A stretch of 64,000 nucleotides of DNA from Diphasiastrum complanatum. Its lineage: Eukaryota; Streptophyta; Lycopodiopsida; Lycopodiales; Lycopodiaceae. Shown here in pieces: positions 1 through 13,139 of this stretch. The DNA lies in contig CM055096.1 in NCBI GenBank assembly GCA_029204225.1, positions 75,117,521 through 75,181,520 on the forward strand, in the 5' to 3' direction. Numbering within the stretch: the stretch's first letter is position 1; each line of letters starts with the position of its first letter. A program made the position numbers and the translations under genes. The notes under the pieces are model-generated. The model was not told the origin of the DNA. It ran no database searches and saw only the letters and a list, made by a program, of their open reading frames with translations.

Positions 1-323
1 TGCAAAAATCTTTGAGGGTCCGAACTACCGTCAAACTTTGGTAGATCTAGTTTGGGTGTACGTCTCTCATGATGAGCATTGTGGATAGTAGAGACTCCAT
101 TAGGGTTGGTTCTGGCATGGGATGTTTCAACACCATGAACATGGGTTCTGGCTCGCGAGGACTCGGCTCTATCATGTTCTTGTCCTTCAAATGGGTTTGT
201 GGATGGCTCGTAGGGTTGGGACCGCATTCGGTAGAATCTATGACATCTGATTTGTTCAGCTACAGGGGACCTGATCTCGTATGGATAATCTTCTGGGCTG
301 TCAGGATCTGTAATGTCGGCCAT
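1..323 (-). CDS. 5' end of a Ty3/gypsy-like gag ORF, cut by window edge
   Basis: Reading the minus strand from an ATG at 323-321 gives an uninterrupted frame of about 107 codons to the left edge. It begins MADITDPDSPEDYPYE, is rich in charged and polar residues (several Arg-Ala-Arg-Thr-like stretches), and ends with PKLDLPKFDGSSDPQRFL. That ending is the kind of motif that opens the capsid-like part of many plant gypsy Gag proteins (K-hydrophobic-PxFDG-x-DP). An open frame with such an end is unlikely by chance, but the capsid body lies outside the window. The identification as gag is therefore inference from the last 20 residues. The overlapping plus-strand frame at 69-419 looks like a shadow. 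Confidence 0.55.
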   Translation of the reverse strand, partial: MADITDPDSPEDYPYEIRSPVAEQIRCHRFYRMRSQPYEPSTNPFEGQEHDRAESSRARTHVHGVETSHARTNPNGVSTIHNAHHERRTPKLDLPKFDGSSDPQRFL

Positions 324-559
324 TGGGTATTGTTGTGTCTTTTTTGTGTTGGGTCTGTGTTTCTGGTGTTTTTGGATTTTTTTAGGGTTTTTGGTGTTTT
401 TGGATTTTTAGGGTGTTGAAGGAAGTGAAGGTGGAGACTCAGTATAAAAAGAGCTTTCTATTGGTATGAGTATTGTTTTTTTTTTTTCTTTCTTCAGGCT
501 CAAAGGTGTTGCGAAGATGGTGGTTCGGTTGAAATGGCAATCAAAGGTGTTGATCAAAA

Positions 560-1190
560 GTTATGGTCCGGTCGAGATGGGTGTTAATTGCTCCGGTCGA
601 GCTTTGACCTTATTGCTTCGGTTGAGATCTGATTGAATCCCTCCGATGGAGATTTGATCGCTGCCTTCGGCTCCGGTTGAGATTTGAGTGGGCGCTTCAC
701 ACCGGTCGAGATCACTTTGGCTTCGGTCGAGATCTGAATGGGCACTTCGACTTTGGTCGAGATCTGAGCGAGCACTTCGACTTCGGTCGAGATCTGAGTG
801 GGCACTTCGGCTGAGATTTCAGCGAACACTTCGGTTGAGACTTCAGCGAACGCTTCGGTCGAGATTCCAGCAGACACTTCGGTCGAGACTTCAGCAGACG
901 CTTCGGTCGAGATTTCAGGGAGCACTTCGGTTGAGACCTCAGCGAACACTTCGGCTGAGATTCCAGCGTGAGCTTCGGTTGAGATTTTACTGAGAGCTCC
1001 GGTTGAGATTTTACTGAGAGCTCCGATTGAGATGTGAGTGTGAGCTCCGGTTGAGATTTTATTTTTTTATTTTCTTGATGCACCTGCGTTGTGTCGGTCA
1101 AGATGGTAAGAGAGAGAGGCTCGGCTGAGATGGAAGAGAAGGTGTTCGGTTGAGACGTGAGACAGGGTGCTAGGCTGAGATGGTGACGGA
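560..1190. repeat. Degenerate minisatellite, 24-30 bp period
   Basis: A core of the form cttcggtYgagatttcag-cgaaca recurs about 20 times with period 24 bp in the middle (about 780-1000) and 30 bp in the first part (about 680-780). Because both periods are multiples of three, long frames stay open on both strands (minus 584-949 and 712-1101; plus 688-993). They encode only eight-residue periodic peptides such as STEVSAEI. I treat these frames as a product of the repeat, not as genes. The array lies upstream of the gag-like start at 323 in the minus direction, so it could be the leader of that element. Confidence 0.8.
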
Positions 1191-2814
1191 GGGAGGTGGA
1201 GACGATGGGTAAGCTATGTGTAGAGGATCATGTAGAAGGAGCTGAGGATGTATGCAGGGCGTGGGGATGGTGTGTGCAGCTTATTCTGAGATATGAACGG
1301 ATCTGGAGACATTTCAGATTGCGTGCATGGGTCCGATCAAAGATAGTCTTGCAGCATATGTCGTTTCAGAATGTGAGTCATGCAAGCGGCAATGGGTCAA
1401 ATGTTGACAGATCCCCTGCTCCAGAGGACCTGTTGTTTACTTTTTTGCTTCTTGCTTACAAAATCGTTTCTACCTGTTATCAGGCTTCATGACAGTCGTT
1501 AGATGGTTTCTTGATTGATTTTACGATGCCAACTCAGGCAGAAAGAAACAAAGTTTCGTTGTAGTATGTTTCTTTTGTCCTGCTTGTCAGAGGACAAACA
1601 GATCAACATGCAAACCAATGAACGTTCTACAGATTCTACAGCTACCTACTCTTAAAACGAACTGAAATCAGAGCCTACACTACATTAACATTGAGCTACC
1701 TTGCATAACTTGACAAAAACAAGAAACAAAGCTAAACTACAACATGTTAGAAGTCCAAGAATCAAGAAACCAACCAGTCTATTGATTCTTGGACATTCCA
1801 AGAACATCAAGAACTGGATTGTACAGAGATATGCAAGAATCACACCACAGATCCAACCTATTTAGTTTACTTGAATGCTGGCTCCTACATTAATCCACAA
1901 GAAAACAAGAAATCTAATCCACAACTAGGAAAGCAAGAAAACTAATCCACTCTAAATCCACAACCACACACAATATGAATGAAAGGGCATGATCATAGGG
2001 GCATCACTCAAGAAAACCATCATGATCAAGGAGCTTAGTGTAGCATCAAACTCATGGAAAATCTTCTTATTAAGCATGGAGTAGATACAATGCAAAAAAG
2101 CTCCTCCTCACAAAGAGGGAGTCTCTTAAATAAGCAAGAGAGCTCCTTAGGTGGCATCCTAGTGGAATTTCCACATTTCACTTACATGTGGAATAATGCT
2201 CTCCACTAGAGGTCACCATCAAAAGGTGGCTCACTCTACTTTCTTTAAGAGGGGTCTACTTGCATTTATTGCATTTGCTTAAAAATACTAGTTCCTACAT
2301 GGTCATTCCATCTTCCGAGATTCACCATGAGGCTTACGCAGTTCTTACTTGTCTTTCCTAGCTAGTATTTCTCGGCTCTCAGTCTTCATTAGTCTCGTCT
2401 TCTCAGATATCTCCTCGGTCTAAGGTGAGAGGTGCTCTTGAGTTGCTCTGTCCGAGTATCTTGGGGATTCGTCAGAACCAGCAAACATGACCTTTGATCG
2501 AGCTAGAGGTCATGACCCAAATACCTATGCCTAATCATTCTTCTGATTTGTACAAGTCATGAGCAGATTGAGGCCCAACGTCATGATGACTTTTGTCTAG
2601 TTTCACATTGCTTAGTAAAACAAGCTACTTTATGGCATGAATTAACTAATGCAAATAGGCCTACTACTCACATGTGGAAACATGCTCCACACATGTGTGA
2701 TTTATATATGTACCAAGCTAGATTTTGCATGATTTTCGCACTGCGTAGGGCCTTGATCTTTTGACTTGTTTGAGTTTCAAATAGATGCCTTAATTGTTGG
2801 AAGTGTAAATATGC
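1191..2814. other. No recognisable gene
   Basis: AT-rich sequence with only short open frames. The plus-strand frame at 1196-1492 (98 codons) has no motif I recognise. Around 2150-2240 there are short inverted segments (tggaatttccaca / tgtggaataa). The right part probably belongs to the copia remnant that starts near 2815. Confidence 0.5.
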
Positions 2815-4016
2815 ATCACCAGTTGGCAAGAAACCCATTGGTTGCAAATGGGTATACAGGACTAAGTACCATGCAGATGGAAGTATAGCAAAGTACAAGG
2901 CAAGATTGGCGATCAAAGGGTATGCACAAAGTTAAGGCATCGACTATGAGGAGACCTTTGTGTCGGTATGTAAGTGGAATACTCTACGTCTACTTGTTGC
3001 CTTAGCTTCACATTTGGTTTGGCCTTTGTATCAGATGGATGTGAAATCTGCTTTTCTAAATGGTGAGTTAGAGGAAGAGGTGTTCATGGATCAACCTGAA
3101 GGCTTTGTAGCAAAGGGACAAGAAAATAAAGTTTGTCACTTGAAGAAAGCACCTTATGGTCTTAAATAGGCACCACGTGCGTGGTATAGCAAGATTGATG
3201 CCTACTTTCGTTCAAAGGGGATCGTGAGAACACACTTTGATCCAAATCTATATGTCTTATGCTTTGATGGTATGGTTGCTTTGATTGCTCTTTATGTTGA
3301 TGACTTTTTACGGGAAATAATCAAGAGATGATACATATGATCAAGAAAGATCTCATGGAACAATTCGAGATGAGAGATCTTAGCCTAATGCATTATTGCC
3401 TTGGAGTAGAAGTGTGGCAAAAAGGACACGAAGTGGGTTTAACACAAGTGAAGTATGTCAAAGAGTTGTTGCACAGGTTTAGGTTGCAAGATTGCAAACC
3501 AGTGAATACTCCTATTGAACCAAGAAGCATGATGGGTTACCTGAGTTGTGTGGCTATGTGGATGCGGATTGGGGAGGTGACTATGATGATTGTAGATCTC
3601 CCACAGGGTATGTATTCCAATTTTGTGGTAGTTGCTTTTCCTGGTCTAGTAAGAAGCAAAGTACAATTGCTCTTTCCACCACAGAAGCAGAGTATAAGAC
3701 AATGTGTAGTGCAGCACAAAAAGCTATATGGTTGAGACAAATCTTGGAAGAAGTTGGCATGAAGCAGAAAAATCCCACGACATTACATAGCGACAGTCAG
3801 AGTGGCATTCAGCTAGCAAAGAATCCAGTGTTCCATGCGAGAACTAAACACATTGAGATTCAGTATCACTTTATACGTGAGAGGCTGTTGAGTCATGAAA
3901 TTCATGTTGTTCATTGTAGCACAGAAGAACAACTAGCTGATATTTTCACTAAGCCACTTGTTGGAGAAAAGTTTGATAAGTTTAGATCAAAGCTTTTTGT
4001 ACTTAAAGTTTGTTAA
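2815..4016 (+). pseudogene. Ty1/copia reverse transcriptase-RNase H remnant
   Basis: The left part reads like the start of a copia RT (GCKWVYRTKYHADGSIAKYKA), then a TAA stop near 2933, then QMDVKSAFLNGELEEEVFMDQPEGF and APYGLK followed by a stop at about 3168. A YVDD active-site tetrad is readable at about 3294-3305, followed by a frameshift. After PVNTPIEP near 3520 about 100 residues are missing, and the frame resumes with the RNase H: GYVDADWGGD, STTEAEY, and the copia C-terminal ADIFTKPL. The last frame (3546-4016) is open for 156 codons. Several stops, at least two frameshifts and an internal deletion make it non-functional. The order RT then RNase H, with no integrase after it, places it in Ty1/copia. 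Confidence 0.9.
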
Positions 4017-4061
4017 CTTTAAAGCTATGTATATGACTATATAAAAAGTAGACTCTACTTT

Positions 4062-4390
4062 AAGGGAGAGAGTTAGAATTAAAGTAGAATCACTGTGCTA
4101 CTGTACTGTGGGTCCTATCAGTTGATAAGGTTTAGTTAGCCTCACCACGAGGCAAGTCGACGGGACACGCGTCCCGCCAATGGCAACCTGGGTCATGCAT
4201 GGGTTGCCTGAGTGAACAACTATATATACAGTGTAATTTCCTTTTGAGAAATACAGTTGCTATGTGAGCTTGCTGTGGAGAGTGTTTTTCTGTCTGTGTT
4301 ACTGTGTAGCATGATCTGTGTTCCTGTGCAAAGCAGTATACTTTCTAAGGTAGTTTAGTTGGAAGAGTTATAATGGCCATTACATTTGGT
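4062..4390 (+). repeat. Probable 3' LTR of the copia remnant
   Basis: Right after the RNase H stop comes a purine-rich stretch, taagggagagag (about 4061-4072), suitable as a polypurine tract. It is followed by sequence with a tatatata box at about 4220 and no coding potential. No second copy is present in the window, so the 3' boundary (about 4390) is a guess. Confidence 0.45.
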
Positions 4391-4599
4391 TGTCTCTTTT
4401 GTGTCATCAACATCAATGTCTATGTTTTATCTATATTTTTAGCATTGTTCTTTTGCACTCAAAACTTAATTTACAAGATTTCGATTTTTGTGATCACCCA
4501 AAGTGTAATTGTAAGTTGAACAGTATAAAATCCTCACAACAGGATTCTAGCCTAAGCATACCATACAAAGCAACAACACATGGGAACCGGTGGAGGTTA

Positions 4600-5018
4600 A
4601 ACCAACCCAACCAAACCTAGATCGTACGGATCTAGCCCCCAAGCTATGGATCAATCAGAGTCATGGAAAGAGGAGTCACACCAGCAGCATGTAGCTACTC
4701 ATCACAAATCAAGCATACACTAGTGAGAGACCAGCAGGTATACTTATACCCTCCAAGGCCCATGCACCACTAGTAGTGCATTGTGACACCTCACTAGACA
4801 CCTCTACAACCTATCTGGGCCACATCATCCAGTTCCCTAATGACTTACTGATAGACCCATACCAACTCCACCACCATGTGTTTAGGCCTACAACCATTAA
4901 TTATGACCATATACACATAAGGGACCCAATTCCCTTATAGTCACAATTAACTTATGGGTTGTTGGTCTACCGGTACCTAGCATGGACACGCTACCCGAGA
5001 CCAGTCATGGGCATGACA
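4600..5018 (-). repeat. 3' LTR of a Ty3/gypsy element (start defined, end not)
   Basis: On the minus strand the chromodomain-like ORF stops at about 5046 and is followed by a strong polypurine tract (aaggggggggaa, 5019-5030). Directly after it comes TGTCATGCCCATGACTGG, starting at 5018, a typical TG LTR start. A TATA-like ggtataagtata lies near 4740-4750. The far end of the LTR was not found. Confidence 0.6.
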
Positions 5019-5045
5019 TTCCCCCCCCTTATTCAAGTTTTGTCC

Positions 5046-5512
5046 TCAGAACTTAAAACTGGGAAAGTTCCTCCTTAAGCTTCCTTCTTGTTCCCAAGAA
5101 TCATCATCGTCTGTACATCCCCTCCATCGCACTAGATGCTCGGTAACTATACGATTTCTCAATTGTTTAGTTCTTGTATCCAAGATCTTTTCGGGTTCAA
5201 GACGAGATACACCTGATGATTCATCCAACAGGTCCAACTGATCTCCAGATCCAAGAATCTCTCCTTCACGTAGACTCTTTTTGAGACGACTAACGTGAAA
5301 TATGGGATGCACTTGCAATCCATCCGGTAGTTTCAATTGGTAAGCTAAGGATCCGATCTTTTTCAAGATCTTAAACGGTCCTCTATATCTAGGGGACAAC
5401 TTATAATGCTTGTCGGTACGCATTACACTTGAATCCTTTGAGATTCTCAAATATACCCAATCCCCCACTTGGAAGTCTCTCGGTGATCTTTTCAGATTTT
5501 CATAATGTCTGG
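5046..5512 (-). pseudogene. Ty3/gypsy integrase C-terminus with chromodomain-like tail
   Basis: The minus frame is open from about 5512 (HYENLKRSPRDFQVGDWVYL) through KLSPRYRGPFKILKKIG and LQVHPIFHVSRLK. These are the GPF/Y and HPVFHVSxLK signatures of gypsy integrase C-termini. It continues to a region with EHLVRWRGCTDDDDSWEQE, which matches the core of a chromodomain (VKW-G---SWE). This suggests a chromovirus-type element, whose tail may direct insertion into heterochromatin. Everything upstream (gag, PR, RT, RNase H, integrase core) is absent, and unrelated sequence begins at about 5515. It is a 5'-truncated remnant next to its LTR. Confidence 0.85.
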
Positions 5513-5609
5513 GCGTACATCAATATTTTTTATATTCTATTTTCTTCTCATCCTAATTGCCAAAATCCAGTCTTTTGGCATGATGGTCACTCATTTGCTC
5601 TTATTGTCA

Positions 5610-5790
5610 CAATGGAGTATAATTGATCTGATCTGTTGAAATTTTAGATCCCGGAGTAATCTGAGCCAAATAATTTCCTTGACTATAGAGGTAGCTGCAA
5701 CATATTCAGACTTTGTAGAGGACAATGAAATGCATTTATGCTTTCGACTGTTCCTTGAAATGGGTCCTCCATGAGTAGTTGGAACACCCT
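5610..5790 (-). pseudogene. Ty1/copia RNase H fragment
   Basis: The minus strand encodes a short stretch with the copia RNase H signature SRNSRKHKCISLSSTKSEYVAA, then EIIWLRLLRDL and ILHCDN. Only about 60 residues are recognisable, with no catalytic domain around them. It sits between the gypsy fragment and a GT/GA microsatellite and is clearly a truncated piece of another element. Confidence 0.75.
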
Positions 5791-5917
5791 TACAAGCCTC
5801 CAGCATCAACTTCACCAGATGCTCATTCAAAGAGCGATTGATCAAACTAGAGACTGCTATCAGCTACACAACAACAACAACATCTGCAGGCTTTGACTGA
5901 TCTGCTGCGCAACTTGT

Positions 5918-7439
<1,522 letters not shown>

Positions 7440-7955
7440 ACTCCTATATGTTTATTCCGGTAAAGACCACCGCGAAGGCTTCTGATTTAGCTCAGATATT
7501 TGTAGAGCGTCTGTTTAGGCTTTACGGATTACCGAGTGATATTGTGAGCGATCGTGATCCGAAGTCCACCGGTCACTTTTGGTCGGTCGTATTCGCTAAA
7601 CTAGAGACAACACTGAGGTTGGGTTCTTCTGATCATCCTAAGACGGATGGACAGACAGAAAGAACAAATCAGACGATGGAACAAATTCTTTGAGCATATG
7701 TTTTCAGATGGCAATCTGATTGGGAAAAGTACCTTCCATTGATCGAGTTTGCCTATAATAGTAGTAAGCATTCGGCTACTGGTTATAGCTCATTTATGCT
7801 TATGTACGATTTTGAGCCTAGGTAACCCATCGCGGTTGAGACTCGGTCGATCAAGTTTAAGAAAGTAGCGGATTTCCTACATGATATGCATGAAATGCTA
7901 CATATTGCACATGAAAATGTCCAGAGTGCCCAGGATAGATTTTGCCCTCCTATTT
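7440..7955 (+). pseudogene. Ty3/gypsy integrase core fragment
   Basis: The frame from 7448 reads AQIFVERLFRLYGLPSDIVSDRDPKSTGHFW, the second catalytic Asp region of retroviral-type integrase. It goes on through SDHPKTDGQTERTNQTMEQIL to a stop at 7691-7693, then in the same frame through WEKYLPLIEFAYNSSKHSATG to another stop near 7823. The DDE signature is partly visible: the Asp of SDRDP and the Glu of GQTERTN. RT and RNase H are missing upstream. The reading ends in unrelated repeat sequence at about 7950. Confidence 0.85.
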
Positions 7956-7969
7956 GGTCAAAGGGCCGA

Positions 7970-8285
7970 GGTTCATGCTCCTACATGATCACGCAAGAGC
8001 GCGGAATTTGGTCATTCCAAACCATTATAGACACCAATTAATTGGTCCTGCATGATTATGCAAGAGTGCAACTTCGGGCCTTGACCAAATAGGAGGATCA
8101 AATTTCGCGCTCCTACGTGATCATGCAAGTGTGCAAAATCGGGTGATCCTAAACCATTATAGACACCAATTTTGCACTCTTGCATGATCATGTAGGAGCA
8201 CAAAAATGGGTCTTCCCATGATGTCAGAGATCCATTTTTTGCGCTCCTGTGTAATCACGTAGGAGCACAAACATGGGTCTTCTTG
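7970..8285. repeat. Cluster of ~30 bp palindromic units in alternating orientation
   Basis: The unit gctcctacatgatcatgcaa (plus gagtgcaaaa) occurs about five times in 310 bp: near 7976-8005, 8047-8072, 8111-8139, 8173-8203 (inverted) and 8235-8268. Each unit is itself nearly palindromic around atgatcatg. A spacer with accattatagacaccaatt appears twice (about 8020-8040 and 8154-8172). Confidence 0.75.
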
Positions 8286-8482
8286 GACTTCTAACATGCT
8301 GTAGTTTATGTGGTCCAATAGGAATTTGAGGTGTGCTTGAATATAGTCCAATAGAATTAAGAGGTGCATGGATCAATGGTCCAATAGGATTAAGAGGTGG
8401 CAAAGTGTGATCCAATCATAGTTAAGCATAGTGGTAGCTCGTGGATCTACTAGTATCATTGTACTCCTCATTTGGACCTAAT

Positions 8483-8791
8483 TGATTTTGAGATTAAGTG
8501 GATTTTGAGTGTCATTGAATTTCTAGCTTTCTCTCTCTACCCGAGAGCTTATGATGGTTTTTCTCTCTCTACCTGAGGAGAGCAGCTTGTTTTTACTTAG
8601 AATACTTTTGTAACACTTCCCACACGTGTGAGTGAGAGTTGGAAGTGATTGAATGCATGTAGTAGTGTGTTTTTGCCATAGAATCAAAGATAGATCTTGA
8701 ATCTCAATCTAGTCTTGATCTTGGTGCATCTACACACCTTAGGAGATCACAAGTACATGTAGTGGACAATCCACACGTGTGAAATTCAACA
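8483..8791 (+). repeat. 5' LTR of the copia element
   Basis: It starts tgattttgag and ends attcaaca, followed directly by the primer-binding site. It contains two copies of the palindrome CACACGTGTG (8621-8630 and 8772-8781) and CT-rich runs. It is about 98% identical to 11216-11525. Confidence 0.9.
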
Positions 8792-8803
8792 TGGTATCAG
8801 AGC
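8792..8803 (+). other. Primer-binding site (initiator tRNA-Met)
   Basis: TGGTATCAGAGC directly follows the 5' LTR. It is the standard plant copia primer site, complementary to the 3' end of initiator tRNA-Met. Confidence 0.9.
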
Positions 8804-9547
8804 CTACCTAAGGTTACCATGCATTTTGATCCATTTAAGTGAAAACTATTCATCAATCTTGAGCTAGAAATTGTCAAGGTCCATTTTCCTAGCATCATGT
8901 TCAATTTTGGATCAAAAGAGATCAAAAGGACATTGATTGGGTCTGACCTGGTACTGTACGGAATCAGGTGCTCAGACACGTGTGAGGAACATCCAATTTC
9001 AGTTTGGAAGTTCTCTCTCATGCTTGATCCATTTATCTTGCTTGATAGCTTGTTTTGAAGCTATTATTGTGTAGTTTCTGATGCAATCAGTTTGATTTCA
9101 TTTGGTTGAGCCAATCAAAAGTTATAAGCTTTTGAAGAGGGTTAGGTAGGGCACCTAGAACTGGGTGGACACATTTGGTTTGGTCAAGAGATTTCTTGTT
9201 TGATCCAAAATCACAGTTGAATGCTTACCAATCTCATCTAGATGTGATCGAGGCACTATTTTGAGATCTTAGCCATTTTGTTTCATGCAATATCATTGTA
9301 TTTGAGTCAAATTTGGTTTCTTAGTGTATTTCACACGTGCTAAGATTGTTTGATCCTAACTTTGCCCATACTCCATCATTTGATGTGAAGTAGATCTAGT
9401 TTTGGAGAGATTGAGATAGCTAGTGAGAATCATCTCACAGTTTGTTACAAGATCTTGCATAGGAGATGGTAGCACACCATTATTGGATCCTATAGTGAGA
9501 GAGAAGCAACATTTTTTGTTCATCAATTTTATTTATCTTTACTTTAC

Positions 9548-10836
9548 ATGACTTCAATGAGTTCATACTTGTTGCAATCAAGTGAGAGATTGTCTACTTC
9601 CGGTTATTCAATATGGAAGTTGAGGATGGAGTCCATCTTGATACTCCAAGATGTGATGGACATTGTACTTGGGATTGAGGAGGAGTCTCAAGTCCTTCAA
9701 GAAGTACAAAAATACAAGAAGAGAGCTATGATGGCTCTCCACTACATTAAGATGAATGTCTCTAATGAGATATTGAGGGAGATTGGTGATTGTTCTACAT
9801 CCAAGGAAGCTTGGGATTGTCTCAAGTCCATCTACGAGGCTAAGAACACCTCTAGGCTCCTCACTCTTAGAAATCAAATCTTCCAAAGTAGTCAAAAGAG
9901 TGATGAGAGTGCATCTAGTTATGTTTTGAGAGTCAAGGATATTCATGTATTGGTGACTCAAATCAAAGTGAGCTAGTCCAAGTCATTCTCAATGGCTTGA
10001 GAGATGAATATGACAACCTTGTCCAATCCTATGCCATTAAGGATGAGCTACCAAGTTTGGAGGCCCTTCAAAGTGTGCTTATTTCTGAAGAATCAAGACA
10101 AGAGTACAAACTCTTGAGGATGGACAAGCTATCACTCAATCATGATGATGGCAAAGTTCTATTTGCCAAGCACAAAGAGAGGAGTAAGAAGCAACACCAT
10201 CACTTCTCTAATGACAAAGCTAAAGACCAAGATGAAGAGGAGGAGGAGGATACCTCTCATGCTTCTACTTCAAATCTCAAGAAGAAGAAGGTCAAGTGCT
10301 TTTATTGTGGCAAGAAAGGCCATTATGCCTCCAATTGCTTCAAGAAGAAGAATCAACTCAATCAAGCCAACATCACCAATGAGAAAGAAGACTATATTGC
10401 AAGTGATGGAGAAGGCTCTCTTATGGCATCAAGCTTCTCATCTTCCACCTTCAACAAGGATGACTCATGGTATATTGATAGTGGAGCATCTTCACATATG
10501 TGTGGCTCCAAGCACTTTTTTTCATCTATTTTGCCTTATGATGGAGTTAAGAAGACCATATACTTTGCAAGTAAGCATGAGTGCAATATTGAAGGAGTAG
10601 GGATTATTCCCTTGAAGCTTGCATCTTCTAAAGATCTCTTTCTCAACAATGTTCTTTTTGTCCCAAAGCTTACAAAGAACATCTTAAGTGTTGGCCAACT
10701 TCTTGATAGTGGCTTTGATGTCAATTTAAATATTGACAATTGTGTGATCAAGAAGGATGGTGAGATCCTTGCATATGGATCAAGATTTGAAGGCATCTAC
10801 AAATTGGATCCAAGTGAGATGCAAACTCTCTTGATG
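9548..10836 (+). pseudogene. Copia gag-protease with one frameshift
   Basis: The ATG at 9548 opens a Gag of the plant copia (UBN2) type, with SGYSIWKLRMESILILQD, SKEAWDCLKSIYE and TLRNQIFQ. Near 9968 a 1-2 nt slip ends the frame at a TAG, and the reading resumes in another frame (ELVQVILNGLRDEYDNL). The nucleocapsid zinc knuckle CFYCGKKGHYASNC (CX2CX4HX4C) lies at about 10298-10340, and the aspartic protease site WYIDSGASSHMC at about 10468-10503. After the protease, coding similarity stops near 10836. Gag packages the RNA; the protease cleaves the polyprotein. The slip at 9968 would separate Gag from the protease. Confidence 0.9.
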
Positions 10837-10844
10837 TTTTTTAT

Positions 10845-11215
10845 ATGTCCAATATTTCAGAGGATGATCACACAAGATGCACGTATCTTCTCTCTTCAAG
10901 TATTATGGTGTATGATTATTCCTTATTATTCAAAGCATATGTTGAGAAGAAATTCTCATTGAAGATCAAAGCTTTGAGGAGTATTGGAGCTCTTGAAGGA
11001 ATAGCACCATATGAAGTTTTATTCAAGATGAAGCCTAAGGTTGATCACCTTAGTGAACTTGGTAGTGCTTGCTTTGAACATATTCCCTTGGAAATAAGAA
11101 GGAAGGATGATCCAAGCTCATGGATCATGATTGGATACTCATCCATCAAGGAGGCCTTTAGTGTCTTTACACTCTCTATTTCAAAAGTGATTGTGAATAG
11201 AGATGTCACATTGCA

Positions 11216-11224
<9 letters not shown>
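10845..11224 (+). pseudogene. Integrase C-terminal remnant
   Basis: A frame ending just inside the 3' LTR carries IAPYEVLFKMKPKVDHLSEL, SWIMIGYSSIKEAF and VIVNRDVTLHEF. These correspond to the TPYE-W, F-GY- and SRDV-F motifs that end copia integrases. The catalytic core, RT and RNase H are missing. The last codons and the stop are supplied by the 3' LTR itself. Confidence 0.75.

Positions 11225-13139
<1,915 letters not shown>

Noticed and set aside
584-1101. Minus-strand ORFs encoding periodic Ser/Thr/Glu/Val peptides
   Set aside because: The period of the DNA repeat is a multiple of three, which keeps frames open on both strands; there is no other coding evidence.
7970-8285. A CRISPR-like array, because short near-palindromic units alternate with spacers
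   Set aside because: The DNA is plant nuclear, units are degenerate, orientation alternates and spacing is irregular.
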